Under the pieces are notes generated by a model. The model made no database searches and was not told the origin of the DNA. It saw nothing but the letters and a program-made list of their open reading frames with translations. The position numbers and the translations under genes were made by a program. Positions 8,103 to 17,962 of a stretch of 40,923 nt of DNA are shown in pieces. The DNA lies in the NCBI GenBank assembly GCA_038212305.1, contig JBBQUP010000018.1, positions 1 to 40,923 on the forward strand. Reading direction: 5' to 3'. Source of the DNA: JBBQUP01 sp038212305 (GTDB lineage Bacteria > Bacteroidota > Bacteroidia > Bacteroidales > Marinilabiliaceae). How positions within the stretch are numbered: the first letter of the stretch is position 1; each line of letters starts with the position of its first letter.

Positions 8103-8687
8103 ATGACGAAAACTAATTGGAAACCAGGAACAATGATCTATCCATTACCAGCCGTTATGGTAAGTTTAGGTGAAACTCCTGATGAGTTTAATATTATTAC
8201 CATTTCGTGGACAGGTACTATTTGCTCTGATCCGCCAATGTGCTATATTTCGGTGCGGCCTGGTCGTCATTCATACGATATACTAAAACGAACCGGGGAA
8301 TTCGTAATCAACCTTACGAATCGAAATCTTGCTTTTGCAACCGATTGGTGTGGCGTAAAATCTGGCAGAAACCACAATAAATTTTCAGAAATGAATTTAA
8401 CTCCAGGTAAATCTCAAATTGTTAAAGCGCCAACAATTGAGGAATCGCCTTTAAACATTGAATGCAGAGTTGTTGAGATTAAACCATTGGGAACTCACGA
8501 TATGTTTATAGCTGAAGTCGTTAATGTGCAGGCCGATGAGTCGTATATTGATGAAAAAACAGGTGCATTTTCATTGCAAAAAAGTGATCCAATTGCCTAC
8601 TCGCATGGACAATACTATGTATTAGGTAAGCGAATTGGAAAATTTGGCTATTCAGTTGAAAAGCGAAAAAAACGCAAAAAAACTTAG
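8103..8687 (+). CDS. Flavin reductase-like domain protein
   Basis: This 194-residue protein has the flavin-reductase-like split barrel. Motifs seen are WTGTICSDPPMCYISVRPGRHSY in pieces (the FMN-phosphate side) and GEFVINLTNRNLA. The family binds FMN and often reduces flavin with NAD(P)H or acts as an iron/flavodoxin-type reductase, but some members have no known role. The C-terminus is strongly basic (KRKKRKK). It starts 70 bases after pyrI and could be on the same transcript. It ends 8 bases before the end of the converging helicase gene, with no clear terminator between. Substrate is unknown. Confidence 0.85.
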   Translation: MTKTNWKPGTMIYPLPAVMVSLGETPDEFNIITISWTGTICSDPPMCYISVRPGRHSYDILKRTGEFVINLTNRNLAFATDWCGVKSGRNHNKFSEMNLTPGKSQIVKAPTIEESPLNIECRVVEIKPLGTHDMFIAEVVNVQADESYIDEKTGAFSLQKSDPIAYSHGQYYVLGKRIGKFGYSVEKRKKRKKT

Positions 8688-8695
8688 CTTTTAGA

Positions 8696-11600
8696 TTAGA
8701 ATAGAGATAATTGTGATGAAGTTTTTACTGGTACAATTTCATTCTCATTAAAATACCATAAAAATCCTTCGATTTTACTATATCCCATAAGTCGAATTTG
8801 GTTGATATAGTTTTGAACCTGTTTTACATGTGATGGTTGATGTAACTCGCCAAATTTAAAATCGATAATTGTTACAACCTGATCTTCAATTATCACACGA
8901 TCTGGTCGAATAGCTTGACCATCCAGTAAAATGGTGCGTTCATTCAGGACGCGCAATCCTTCTCGAAACCAATTTTTCACCATTGGATTTTGTAGTTTAT
9001 CCATTACTTTTTTGGTTAATAAATCAATTTCAGAGTTATTAATTATACCTACTTCAACTAATTTAGTTAAAGCATTAGGCAAATCCGAAATAGTTTGGAT
9101 GTTTTCAAATAACAAATGCATTATTTTCCCTTCATTTCGTTGAGAATGTGAATCAACTAAACCTTCACTGTCTTTAACTATTTTAATTCGGTTTTGATAG
9201 TTAAAGCTAGATATTGTAGGAAGTTCACAGGTTATTGCATCAAAGGGGTCATTGTTTTTTGCTGCATCAGTTTGTATTACATTCCCCTTCTCTGAATTTT
9301 CGAGTAAAGTACCCATTGAAAAAGTATTCCCTTCCCATTTTATATCATCCACTTTACTTAACTCATCAAAAGGCAATCGGGTGACGCTCTCATATATCAC
9401 ATCCGATATCGATTTAACCGTGTCCTTTGGTTCGCGTGCATATACAATTAATCCTTTTTGAGCTCGTGTAAATGCCACATAAAGTAAATTCAAATTGTCG
9501 ATGTATATTTGCAAGCTTTCGTGAATGTATCTATCTTTAAATAAGCTATTTAATAATTCTTTTCGATATTGAACAGGCGTATTTCCTATAACTTTGTATG
9601 GGTCTTCGCACCATAGTAGAGGAGGATGCTGCGAATTGTTGAAATCCCAATTGGCAAAAGGCATTAATACAAATTTATACTCTAATCCTTTTGATTTATG
9701 AATAGTTTGAATCATTATTGCATCTTGTTCATCGGGTAGAATAATCGATTTTTCAATTCCAAATTCGTTCCACCATTCAACAAAAGCACCCAAATCGGCT
9801 TTATTATTCTGGATATATTCATCTACAATTGCAATAAACGATTGAATGTATCCCCCTTCATTAAGGAGCAACTCTGATGGGAGTTTTTGCGCAATAAATT
9901 CAATTAAATCAACCAGTGGGAGACCTTTTTTAGTAATAAACTCTAAATTGGTTAAGGTTTCTTTATCAAAAGCAGATAAATCAATATTTCTATTGGTTTT
10001 ATTTAAAAAACTTTTGGATTGATATATTTCTATGAATTTTTTCTCGATGTCCGAATTCGGATTGAGAATTATAACTAGTTGATGAATAATTAATTGAACG
10101 GCAATTGATTTTGATAGTTTTAAAACCTCATTAGAAATGACAGGGATTAAATCATCAACCAAATCGCCCTTCATTAAGTAATCAACAACGAGGCTTGCAT
10201 CTTTCGAACTTCGCACTAAAATGCAGATATCTTTATAACGGTAGCCTTTTTCAATGAGTTGATTAATATCTGTTTTGAGTGATGATAAGGCTTGTTGATC
10301 AAAATCAGCTTTGTTCATTGATTGATTAAAAAAATCAATTCGAACATATCCATTAAAAGATGATTTGTTTTGTGGAATTTCTTGAGCCACATCTTCATAG
10401 GCCAATTCTATTGTTTTATCTGAGTGGTTTTCATTATCTTCGTTTGAGCTATTTATTTGATCGTAAAGCTCTTGCATGTAGCTCGAAGCTGCTTTAAATA
10501 GGGCATTATTGAATTGAATAATATTCTGAGAACTGCGATAATTAATATTTAACGTATTTTTTTCAACACCAAATGCACCAAATTGAGTTTCTACTTTATG
10601 CGCTAATAAACGCCAATCCGAATTTCGCCATCGATAAATAGCTTGTTTAACATCACCCACAACTAAGCTAAATCCATTTTGTGATAAGCTGTTGTTTATT
10701 AGTGGTTTAAAGTTATTCCATTGGAGTTCTGAGGTGTCTTGGAATTCATCAATTAAAAACTGATTAAACTTCACACCCGCTTTTTCATAAATAAAAGGAG
10801 TGTCGTTATTGTCGATAATTTGGTTTAGTAATCGATTGGAGTTAGATAGGAGATATTGATTGTCTTCTTTCAGTAATTCATTCATTTCTAACACAATATC
10901 CGCTATTATACCCAGCGAATTTATGTTTTTAATAATGGCACAAGCGGTTTGATAGTAGGGGAGTTGGATGCTAACAGTTTGAATCGTTTCTTTTAAAATA
11001 TCGTTTAATCCTCCATTATAAACTTCAAGAACTGAATTGCATTTTACGCTGTTTTTTTTGTCAGATGGCCATTTGTCAGGATTGTCAACCATTTCTATTA
11101 GTGATTTAGAAATGTCGTAATTCTTTGTATCTATTATTTTCTCAAAATATCGAAAAGGAGATCTTGATTTACCATGAAAATCATCCCAAGTTAAATTGTG
11201 ATTAATCAGAAGTGACTTCACTCGTTTCGAATACTCAGTCATTTTTTGATCGAAACAATTTATGTCTTTATCAACCAGTTGTTTGTATTCATTCATCAGT
11301 GTTTTGTTACTAATAATATTTAAATACGATTGATCAAATGATTGAAACTCTTCGCCAGTAATTTCACGTCCCAGATTTAGTAATTCGTTCTTTATGTTCC
11401 ATGATCCGCCATCATCCATTTTTTCGAATGTGTGATTCATCAGCCATTGACGAAGTTCTTTTTTTTCAGGTAAACTCAGTTTGGTGATTAATCGATCAAT
11501 GGCTTGATTAAGAATTCGATAGCTGTTTAGCTCAATTTTGTAACCCGAGTGAAGCCCTAATTCTTGAATAAATGAACGAATGATACGTTGAAAAAAGCTA

Positions 11601-11920
11601 TCGATAGTCATCACCGAAAACCTCGAATAATCGTGCAGCAATAAATGCAAGAGTAATTCGGCTCTTTCCATCGCTTTTTTCTCGGAGCTCATCCAAGTAG
11701 CTTGTTGACGAAGGAATTCAGTTTTTTCGCCAATACTCATTTTGTAAAGTTCTTTAAGTATCCGGCTTTTCATTTCAGCAGTCGCTTTGTTTGTAAAAGT
11801 AACTGCTAGCGTGCTTCTGTAATTTAATGGATTTTTAAAAAGAACATTAATAAATTCTCTGGTTAAAGTGTACGTTTTACCAGAACCGGCTGATGCTCTA
11901 TAGATTGCTAGTTGAGACAT
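8696..11920 (-). CDS. UvrD/RecB (AddA)-like helicase-nuclease
   Basis: A 1074-residue superfamily 1 helicase with a fused nuclease. Walker A is SAGSGKT at residues 10-16. Later motifs are DEFQDTSELQW (motif II), VGDVKQAIYRWR (III), QTIHKSKGLEY (V) and LLYVAFTRAQKGL (VI). The C-terminus has a RecB-type PD-(D/E)XK nuclease with Asp1007, Asp1020 and Lys1022 (IIDFKFGE) and the QxxxY motif (Gln1034, Tyr1038). This is the AddA/RecB arrangement for double-strand break end processing. The AddB partner, often adjacent in this phylum, is absent from the window; upstream is a long non-coding spacer. Single-gene family members exist, so the partner may be elsewhere or absent. Confidence 0.9.
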   Translation of the reverse strand: MSQLAIYRASAGSGKTYTLTREFINVLFKNPLNYRSTLAVTFTNKATAEMKSRILKELYKMSIGEKTEFLRQQATWMSSEKKAMERAELLLHLLLHDYSRFSVMTIDSFFQRIIRSFIQELGLHSGYKIELNSYRILNQAIDRLITKLSLPEKKELRQWLMNHTFEKMDDGGSWNIKNELLNLGREITGEEFQSFDQSYLNIISNKTLMNEYKQLVDKDINCFDQKMTEYSKRVKSLLINHNLTWDDFHGKSRSPFRYFEKIIDTKNYDISKSLIEMVDNPDKWPSDKKNSVKCNSVLEVYNGGLNDILKETIQTVSIQLPYYQTACAIIKNINSLGIIADIVLEMNELLKEDNQYLLSNSNRLLNQIIDNNDTPFIYEKAGVKFNQFLIDEFQDTSELQWNNFKPLINNSLSQNGFSLVVGDVKQAIYRWRNSDWRLLAHKVETQFGAFGVEKNTLNINYRSSQNIIQFNNALFKAASSYMQELYDQINSSNEDNENHSDKTIELAYEDVAQEIPQNKSSFNGYVRIDFFNQSMNKADFDQQALSSLKTDINQLIEKGYRYKDICILVRSSKDASLVVDYLMKGDLVDDLIPVISNEVLKLSKSIAVQLIIHQLVIILNPNSDIEKKFIEIYQSKSFLNKTNRNIDLSAFDKETLTNLEFITKKGLPLVDLIEFIAQKLPSELLLNEGGYIQSFIAIVDEYIQNNKADLGAFVEWWNEFGIEKSIILPDEQDAIMIQTIHKSKGLEYKFVLMPFANWDFNNSQHPPLLWCEDPYKVIGNTPVQYRKELLNSLFKDRYIHESLQIYIDNLNLLYVAFTRAQKGLIVYAREPKDTVKSISDVIYESVTRLPFDELSKVDDIKWEGNTFSMGTLLENSEKGNVIQTDAAKNNDPFDAITCELPTISSFNYQNRIKIVKDSEGLVDSHSQRNEGKIMHLLFENIQTISDLPNALTKLVEVGIINNSEIDLLTKKVMDKLQNPMVKNWFREGLRVLNERTILLDGQAIRPDRVIIEDQVVTIIDFKFGELHQPSHVKQVQNYINQIRLMGYSKIEGFLWYFNENEIVPVKTSSQLSLF

Positions 11921-12523
11921 AGTTATTTTTCTGAAAACCTAAAGGTAATAAAGATGTTTGAATGAAAAGTTTACTATTAGATTTTTAGAAAAAAAGTAAT
12001 TAACAAGCTGATTAATTTTTAGCTTCAAATATTTCTTGTTCAGCAATAAAACCCTCTGGAACTACTGTCATTCGAATGTTTTGCTTATTCACAACTTGAG
12101 AAGGTAGTAAAATGGATGGAACCAATCGTTTTCCATTTTAATTTAAATTCAACATACAATTCGAATTGTTGTATGCTCAATTATTAACTGATAATTGAGA
12201 TAACCCAACAAATGTCATGGAATTATTTCTAGTTTTATAATTATTCGTTATTTTTGTTTTCGAATTATTGAAAAAAAGCTATTTAAATGCAACAACTATT
12301 ACAACGCATAAATTTTTCTCGAACGAAGACATCAACCCCATAGGGGTCAATAATTCATTCCTCCAGTTGTGTTATTCGTTATCCTAATTTTTTTCTATTT
12401 AAGATACGAATGTGTTTGTGAGACTACAAGCATTAGTAAAATCATGACTATCTTATAATTCATCATTACAAAAAAGCCATATTTGCATTGGCAATCATTA
12501 AATGGAAAAAAAATAATAGATAT
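11921..12523. other. Long spacer between the helicase gene and thrA
   Basis: About 600 bases with no complete gene between divergent genes. It holds a possible remnant coding fragment (12012-12137, minus), a TATTTTTG box at 12249-12256 that matches the TAnnTTTG promoter consensus but lacks a clear -33 partner, and an 18-codon ORF at 12287-12343 (MQQLLQRINFSRTKTSTP) ending in the small stem ACCCC-ATA-GGGGT (12335-12347). The last could be a threonine leader peptide, but it has only three Thr codons and no terminator follows, so it is weak. Confidence 0.5.
12012..12137 (-). pseudogene. Possible C-terminal remnant of an unidentified gene
   Basis: On the minus strand a stop-to-stop frame of 41 codons ends with TAA at 12012-12014 and reads like the end of a real protein (for example LVPSILLPSQVV, MTVVPEGFIAEQEIFEAKN). 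It has no start codon except an internal ATG and is closed upstream by a stop at once. It may be the tail of a gene lost by deletion. I do not recognise the family, and chance is a real alternative. Confidence 0.25.
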
Positions 12524-14953
12524 ATGAAGGTTTTAAAATTTGGAGGAACATCCGTAGGTTCCGCAGATAACATACTACGAGTTAAGCAAATCGTTGAAAA
12601 TACTCATGGCGATAAAGTAATTGTGGTTTCAGCCGTAGGTGGAATTACCGATTTGTTAATTGCTGCTTCCGAATTAGCTAGCCGAGGTCAAATAGAATAC
12701 AAAACGACTTTAAATATAATTATTGAAAAGCATTTAACCATTATCCATCAGCTTTTTAATGATGCAGAAAAAGTAGAAGTCCTTAAAAAAATTGAACCTC
12801 TTTTGGATGAACTACAAAGTGTTCTAAAAGGAGTTTATTTAATTAAAGAGTTAAGTCGCAAGAGTCTCGAAAGTATTTCGGGAATAGGGGAACGACTATC
12901 ATCGGTTATCATTGCTTTTTTGTTAAATGCTAAGTGGTTTGATAGTCGCGATTACATTAAGACCTCTTTAGAATTTGGAAAAAATCAATTAAATCAAGAG
13001 TTAACAAATGAGTTGCTAACGAATATTGCATCAGAGGTTACAGGTTTAGCTCTATTCCCAGGCTTTATTAGTAGTAACATTCATCAAGAAAACACAACAC
13101 TTGGACGAGGTGGAAGCGATTTTACTGCTGCCATATTAGCTGCATCATTTAATGCCGAAACGCTTGAGATATGGACTGATGTGGATGGTTTCATGACTGC
13201 CGATCCACGTATTATTAGTCGTGCTTATTGCATTGATAAACTTAGTTATGCTGAGGCAATGGAACTTTCGCATTTTGGCGCAAAAGTTATTTATCCACCA
13301 ACCATACTTCCTGTATATCAAAAACACATTCCAATTGTAATTAAAAACACTTTTAATCCTCAAGCCTCTGGAACTCTAATAAATGGGAATAAAGAGAATA
13401 TTTCTCAGAAACAGATAAAAGGAATTTCTTCAATAAAAGGAGTCTCATTATTAACCATTCAAGGAATTGGAATGGTTGGAGTTACTGGAATTTCGATGCG
13501 ACTATTTAAATCACTGGCATCAAAAAATGTTAATGTGATACTAATTTCTCAAGCATCGTCGGAAAATAGTATAACCATTGTTATTGAAACCAACACTTCC
13601 GCAGTTGCTAAAGCAGCTATTGAACATGAATTTCATCGCGAAATTTCATTAAAGCAAATAAATCCAATATCGCTAGAGGAAGAAATGGCTGTAGTTGCTA
13701 TTGTTGGTGAAAATATGAAACATACCACAGGCATATCGGGACAACTCTTTGATTCGGTAGGAAAAAACGGAGTTAATGTATATGCTATTGCACAAGGAGC
13801 CAGCGAGTTAAATATATCATTTGTGATTAAAGAAAAGGATATTAAAAAAGCGCTTAATGTTATTCATGAATCGTTTTTCTTATCTGATTATTCGCGCTTG
13901 AACCTATTTTTGACTGGTGTTGGAACTGTTGGTAGTAAGTTATTAAATAAACTGAACAAGCAGTCCGAAAAACTTTTGGCTGACAATAATTTAATGATAA
14001 GGGTAGTTGGTATTGCAAATAGTACAAAAATGCTAATTAATCCTGAAGGACTTGAATTGAATGATGTTGTAAACCATCTCAAAAGTGATGGTTTGGAAGG
14101 AGATGTTTATTCTTATCGCGATAAAATCATTAATTTGAATTTAGGTAAAAGTGTTTTTGTTGATTGCACAGCCAATGAAAAAGTGGCTTCCGTTTATCAA
14201 AGTCTATTAGAATCTAATGTTTCGGTCGTTACAGCCAACAAAATTGCCTCTTCGTCATCCTATTCCGATTACAAAAAGTTGAAAAATACTGCTCGCGAAA
14301 AAGGGGTTAAGTTTCTATTCGAAACAAATGTTGGTGCTGGATTACCCATTATTTCTCCTATTAATGACTTGGTTAACAGTGGTGATAAAATTATTCGCAT
14401 GGAGGCTGTTGTTTCAGGCACATTAAATTTTATTGTTAATACGTTGTCGGAGGATAAAAAATTATCACAAGTTATTTTAGAAGCTAAAGAAAAAGGATTC
14501 AGCGAACCTGATCCTCGAATGGATTTAAGCGGTACCGATGTGGTTCGTAAATTGCTGATATTGGCGCGTGAGGCTGGATATGTTATGGAACAAGCTGATG
14601 TAAAGGTAGATCCATTTGTTCCACAAGAATATATTGATTTACCATCGCTGGATGAGTTTATGTCAAAAATTTCAAAACTTGACGATACCTATGAACAACA
14701 GCGGAAGAAGCTTGTTTCACAAAATAAACGTCTAAGATATTCGGCTCGTCTTTTAAACGGAAAAGCAGAAGTTGGATTAGTTGAAGTGGATCAGAATCAT
14801 CCTTTTTATGATTTAGAAGGCTCAAATAACATTATTCTTATTTGGTCTGAAAATTACAACGATCATCCTTTGCAGATAAAAGGGTATGGGGCTGGAGCAG
14901 ATGTGACTGCTGCTGGGGTATTTGCTGATATTATTAAAGTGTCAAATATATAG
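12524..14953 (+). CDS. thrA: Bifunctional aspartokinase / homoserine dehydrogenase
   Basis: An 809-residue fusion, near the size of E. coli ThrA. The ATG at 12524 is directly before the aspartokinase opening KVLKFGGTSVGS; the frame extends only to an upstream TTG. The kinase domain also shows GRGGSDFTAAILA near residue 205. Two ACT regulatory segments follow (around 305-450), then the dehydrogenase with its nucleotide-binding FLTGVGTVGSKLL, SVVTANK, and the catalytic MEAVVSGTLNFIVN and GTDVVRKLLILARE. It phosphorylates aspartate and reduces aspartate semialdehyde to homoserine. ACT domains predict feedback control by threonine. The next two genes complete threonine synthesis. Confidence 0.97.
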   Translation: MKVLKFGGTSVGSADNILRVKQIVENTHGDKVIVVSAVGGITDLLIAASELASRGQIEYKTTLNIIIEKHLTIIHQLFNDAEKVEVLKKIEPLLDELQSVLKGVYLIKELSRKSLESISGIGERLSSVIIAFLLNAKWFDSRDYIKTSLEFGKNQLNQELTNELLTNIASEVTGLALFPGFISSNIHQENTTLGRGGSDFTAAILAASFNAETLEIWTDVDGFMTADPRIISRAYCIDKLSYAEAMELSHFGAKVIYPPTILPVYQKHIPIVIKNTFNPQASGTLINGNKENISQKQIKGISSIKGVSLLTIQGIGMVGVTGISMRLFKSLASKNVNVILISQASSENSITIVIETNTSAVAKAAIEHEFHREISLKQINPISLEEEMAVVAIVGENMKHTTGISGQLFDSVGKNGVNVYAIAQGASELNISFVIKEKDIKKALNVIHESFFLSDYSRLNLFLTGVGTVGSKLLNKLNKQSEKLLADNNLMIRVVGIANSTKMLINPEGLELNDVVNHLKSDGLEGDVYSYRDKIINLNLGKSVFVDCTANEKVASVYQSLLESNVSVVTANKIASSSSYSDYKKLKNTAREKGVKFLFETNVGAGLPIISPINDLVNSGDKIIRMEAVVSGTLNFIVNTLSEDKKLSQVILEAKEKGFSEPDPRMDLSGTDVVRKLLILAREAGYVMEQADVKVDPFVPQEYIDLPSLDEFMSKISKLDDTYEQQRKKLVSQNKRLRYSARLLNGKAEVGLVEVDQNHPFYDLEGSNNIILIWSENYNDHPLQIKGYGAGADVTAAGVFADIIKVSNI

Positions 14954-15271
14954 AAGCTGTTTGAATTTTATAGATGTCTAGATTATAGAAAGAGAAGATG
15001 AAAAAAAGAAGATTAGAAGATGAAAAGATGAAATTAGAATGTACATCATCCGGAATTATCTAAAATATCTTATCTATCTGTCTAATATCTATTATTCTTC
15101 CAATCTCTGTATTCATTTAAATTAAATTTAAACAGTTACATAGACTTATAAATTTCAGGTAATAGAACAGAATTAGAAATTGTAAAATATAATGATTAAC
15201 TAAATCGAGCGTCTTAGAGAAGTCTTGAAGATCAGTCTTGTGTCTTGATACTTAATACTAATTTTTAAAAT
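14954..15271. repeat. Low-complexity spacer in the threonine operon
   Basis: No gene is seen in these 318 bases. They hold a purine-rich block (14987-15040) of repeated AGAAGATGAAA-like units, a pyrimidine-rich block (about 15068-15112) of TCTATCTG/TCTTCC units that could pair with it imperfectly, and a run of TCTTG-type units at 15211-15259 (GTCTTAGAGAAGTCTTG, then CAGTCTTGTGTCTTGATAC). The pattern resembles dispersed low-complexity spacers I recall from other Bacteroidota. No terminator or promoter is clear. Confidence 0.6.
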
Positions 15272-16480
15272 ATGAAATATCTAGTAATATTAGCCGATGG
15301 TCTTTCCGACTTACCAATAGAATCGTTAAGTGGTAAAACACCTGTTATGGCAGCCAATACGCCTAATATAGATAGGTTATGCTCCATGTCGCGTTTAGGA
15401 TTATTGCACACAGTGCCTGATTCATTGCATCCAGGTAGCGAAGTGGCAAACATGACTGTTATGGGATACGATCCAGAAAAGTATTTTACTGGGAGAGGTG
15501 TGATTGAAGCGGTTGCAATGGGCGTTGAATTGGCCGATACTGATATGGCATTTAGATGCAACCTCGTAACTGTTGAAAATGACATACTTAAAAATCACTC
15601 AGCAGGCCATATTTCTAGTGAAGAGGCACTCGAGTTAATTAAATATCTTAATTCACAATTAGGCGATGATAATGTTCAGTTTTATCCAGGAGTTAGTTAT
15701 CGCCATTTATTAGTGATAAAAAATGGCAAAGGCAAAATTAAAGCAATTCCACCTCATGATTATCCTGGATCACCGGTAAAAGGCCTTTTACCTAAAAGCG
15801 AGGATGATCTTTCGCTAAAAACAGTGGACTTAGTAAATCAACTCATAGCTCGATCTCACGAGATACTAAATGATCATCCAATAAATATAAAAAGAAAAGA
15901 GGCTGGAAAATCACCAGCTAATTCAATTTGGCCATGGTCACCCGGTTACAAGCCTCAAATGCCAACACTAAAAGAAATGTATGGATTAAACTCAGGTTCA
16001 GTAATTTCAGCAGTTGATTTAATACATGGAATTGGTCGTTTAGCAGGTTTAAATTCTATTCATGTTGAAGGAGCAACAGGGTTATATACAACTAATTATA
16101 TAGGTAAGGCGCAAGCAGCAATTAATGCACTTAAAACCACCGATTATGTTTATTTACATATCGAAGCTCCTGATGAAGCTGGTCACGAAGGTGATATTGC
16201 TTTGAAAATACGCACAATTGAAGATATTGATGCCAAAGTTGTAAAATTGATTCTTAATGAAATTGAAGCAGGAGAGGAGATTACAGTTGCATTTTTACCT
16301 GATCATCCTACCCCTTGTGAATTAAGAACGCATACTCGCGATGCCGTCCCATTTATGATATATAGACCTAATATTAAAGGAGATAGCATATTTGAATATA
16401 ACGAAAAGTCAGCAGCATTGGGTTCGTTTGGTACTATAAAAGGAACCGAATTCATGAAGTTGCTCTTAAATTCAAAATAG
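15272..16480 (+). CDS. Phosphoglycerate-mutase-like enzyme, probable homoserine kinase
   Basis: A 402-residue member of the alkaline-phosphatase superfamily, close to archaeal-type cofactor-independent phosphoglycerate mutase (ApgM). Metal and nucleophile signatures are ADGLSDLP near the start, PGSEVANMTVMGYDP with Ser56, GRGVIEA, then EAPDEAGHEGD and DHPTPCELRTHTRDAVPF. Lying between thrA and thrC, it occupies the place of thrB, and no GHMP-type homoserine kinase is present. PGM-like homoserine kinases have been shown genetically in Bacteroides thetaiotaomicron, to my knowledge. So homoserine phosphorylation is the likely reaction rather than glycolysis. The family is certain; the substrate is inferred from context. 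Confidence 0.9.
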   Translation: MKYLVILADGLSDLPIESLSGKTPVMAANTPNIDRLCSMSRLGLLHTVPDSLHPGSEVANMTVMGYDPEKYFTGRGVIEAVAMGVELADTDMAFRCNLVTVENDILKNHSAGHISSEEALELIKYLNSQLGDDNVQFYPGVSYRHLLVIKNGKGKIKAIPPHDYPGSPVKGLLPKSEDDLSLKTVDLVNQLIARSHEILNDHPINIKRKEAGKSPANSIWPWSPGYKPQMPTLKEMYGLNSGSVISAVDLIHGIGRLAGLNSIHVEGATGLYTTNYIGKAQAAINALKTTDYVYLHIEAPDEAGHEGDIALKIRTIEDIDAKVVKLILNEIEAGEEITVAFLPDHPTPCELRTHTRDAVPFMIYRPNIKGDSIFEYNEKSAALGSFGTIKGTEFMKLLLNSK

Positions 16481-16505
16481 TAATAAACATTGTAATCGTT
16501 TTATA

Positions 16506-17801
16506 ATGAAGTATTATAGCATAAATTCGCCTTCCCAATATGTTACTTTAAAGGAGGCAGTATTACGAGGATTGGCTCCAGACAAAGGTCTTTATTTGCC
16601 TGAATTTATTCCTCAATTGCCAGCATCATTTTACGAAAAACTACCTAATCTATCGTTGCAAGAGATAGGTTTTGAAGTACTTAAACCCTATTTCTGTCCA
16701 GATATTTCAGAAAAGCGTTTTCAGGAAATTGTTAATGAAGCACTTAACTTTCCTATCCCAACACATAAAGTAAGTAATCATATATATTCGCTCGAACTAT
16801 TTCACGGACCTACGTGTGCTTTTAAGGATGTGGGTGCACGTTTTATGGCTCGAATATTGGCTGAGTTTAGAGATAATATTGAGAAAGATATTAATATTTT
16901 AGTAGCTACATCTGGTGATACTGGCAGTGCTGTTGCCAATGGATTTATTGGGGTACCTGGAATTCAAGTTTTTGTATTATATCCTAAAGGATTAGTTAGC
17001 GATGTTCAGGAAAAACAATTTACAACATTGGGGCAAAACATTACTGCTTTAGAAGTTGATGGAACATTTGATGATTGCCAACGAATGGTTAAAGAAGCCT
17101 TCATGGATGCAGACTTGAATGCTAAATTAGTGTTAACATCAGCTAATTCAATAAATTTGGCTCGTTTATTACCACAAATGGTTTACTATTTTAGTGGTTT
17201 GGCTCAATTGTTTAAACAAGGATATAAAGATGTTACTTTATGTGTGCCTAGTGGAAATTTCGGTAATATCACAGCAGCATTAATAGCCCATCAAATGGGG
17301 CTTCCGGTCAAAAAATTCATCGCTGCAACTAATTTAAACGATATTGTACCTCAGTATCTTGAAACAGGAACATATACACCAAGACAATCAGTATCTACTA
17401 TTGCTAATGCAATGGATGTAGGTGATCCAAGTAATTTTATTCGTTTTCAAACATTATTAGGGAGTAATTACAATCTTATTAAAGAAAAACTTACCAGTAT
17501 TGCATTTACAAACGATCAAATAAAGGATGTTGTATCTTCAGTCTATTCAAAAACAGGTTACATTTTAGATCCACATGGAGCTACAGCTTATGGAGCCATT
17601 GAATTGCTATGTGATATAAATGAACCTTCATTATTTGTTGAAACCGCCCATCCAGCAAAATTCCCAGAAACGGTTGAACCAATAATTAATAAAAAGATTC
17701 AAGTGCCTGTTCAGTTAGAGAAATTTCTAATAGGCATAAAGAGTTCATTGCCAATGTATAATACTTTTGATTCGTTAAAAAAATATTTAATGACTCGATA
17801 A
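16506..17801 (+). CDS. thrC: Threonine synthase
   Basis: A 431-residue PLP enzyme that converts phosphohomoserine to threonine. The N-terminal segment SPSQYVTLKEAVLRGLAPDKGLY is typical of the long (E. coli-type) family in shorter pieces. The PLP lysine is Lys107 in TCAFKDVGARF; ATSGDTGSAVANGF is the phosphate-binding region, and VPSGNFGNITAAL and DPHGATAYGA follow. Length fits. It is 25 bases after the PGM-like gene, so it is co-transcribed with it. All catalytic motifs are intact. Confidence 0.97.
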   Translation: MKYYSINSPSQYVTLKEAVLRGLAPDKGLYLPEFIPQLPASFYEKLPNLSLQEIGFEVLKPYFCPDISEKRFQEIVNEALNFPIPTHKVSNHIYSLELFHGPTCAFKDVGARFMARILAEFRDNIEKDINILVATSGDTGSAVANGFIGVPGIQVFVLYPKGLVSDVQEKQFTTLGQNITALEVDGTFDDCQRMVKEAFMDADLNAKLVLTSANSINLARLLPQMVYYFSGLAQLFKQGYKDVTLCVPSGNFGNITAALIAHQMGLPVKKFIAATNLNDIVPQYLETGTYTPRQSVSTIANAMDVGDPSNFIRFQTLLGSNYNLIKEKLTSIAFTNDQIKDVVSSVYSKTGYILDPHGATAYGAIELLCDINEPSLFVETAHPAKFPETVEPIINKKIQVPVQLEKFLIGIKSSLPMYNTFDSLKKYLMTR

Positions 17802-17962
17802 CGGTCTAATGTTTGTTAAGGTAATGACTAAATTGTAAAACGATATTTCTTTAATGTTTGTGAATTAGCATTTTTGCAGGATTTATTTTTAAGTCTCTCT
17901 AAAAAAGTTATTTTTACGATTCAAAGACAATAAATCATTTAAAAACCATAAAATTTAAGTTT

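Noticed and set aside
8931..9461. Plus-strand open frames inside the helicase gene.
   Set aside because: They are antisense to strongly conserved motifs and show no features of real proteins.
12287..12347. Threonine leader peptide and attenuator ahead of thrA.
   Set aside because: The ORF has only three Thr codons, the adjacent stem is 5 bp, and no T-run follows, so attenuation is not supported.
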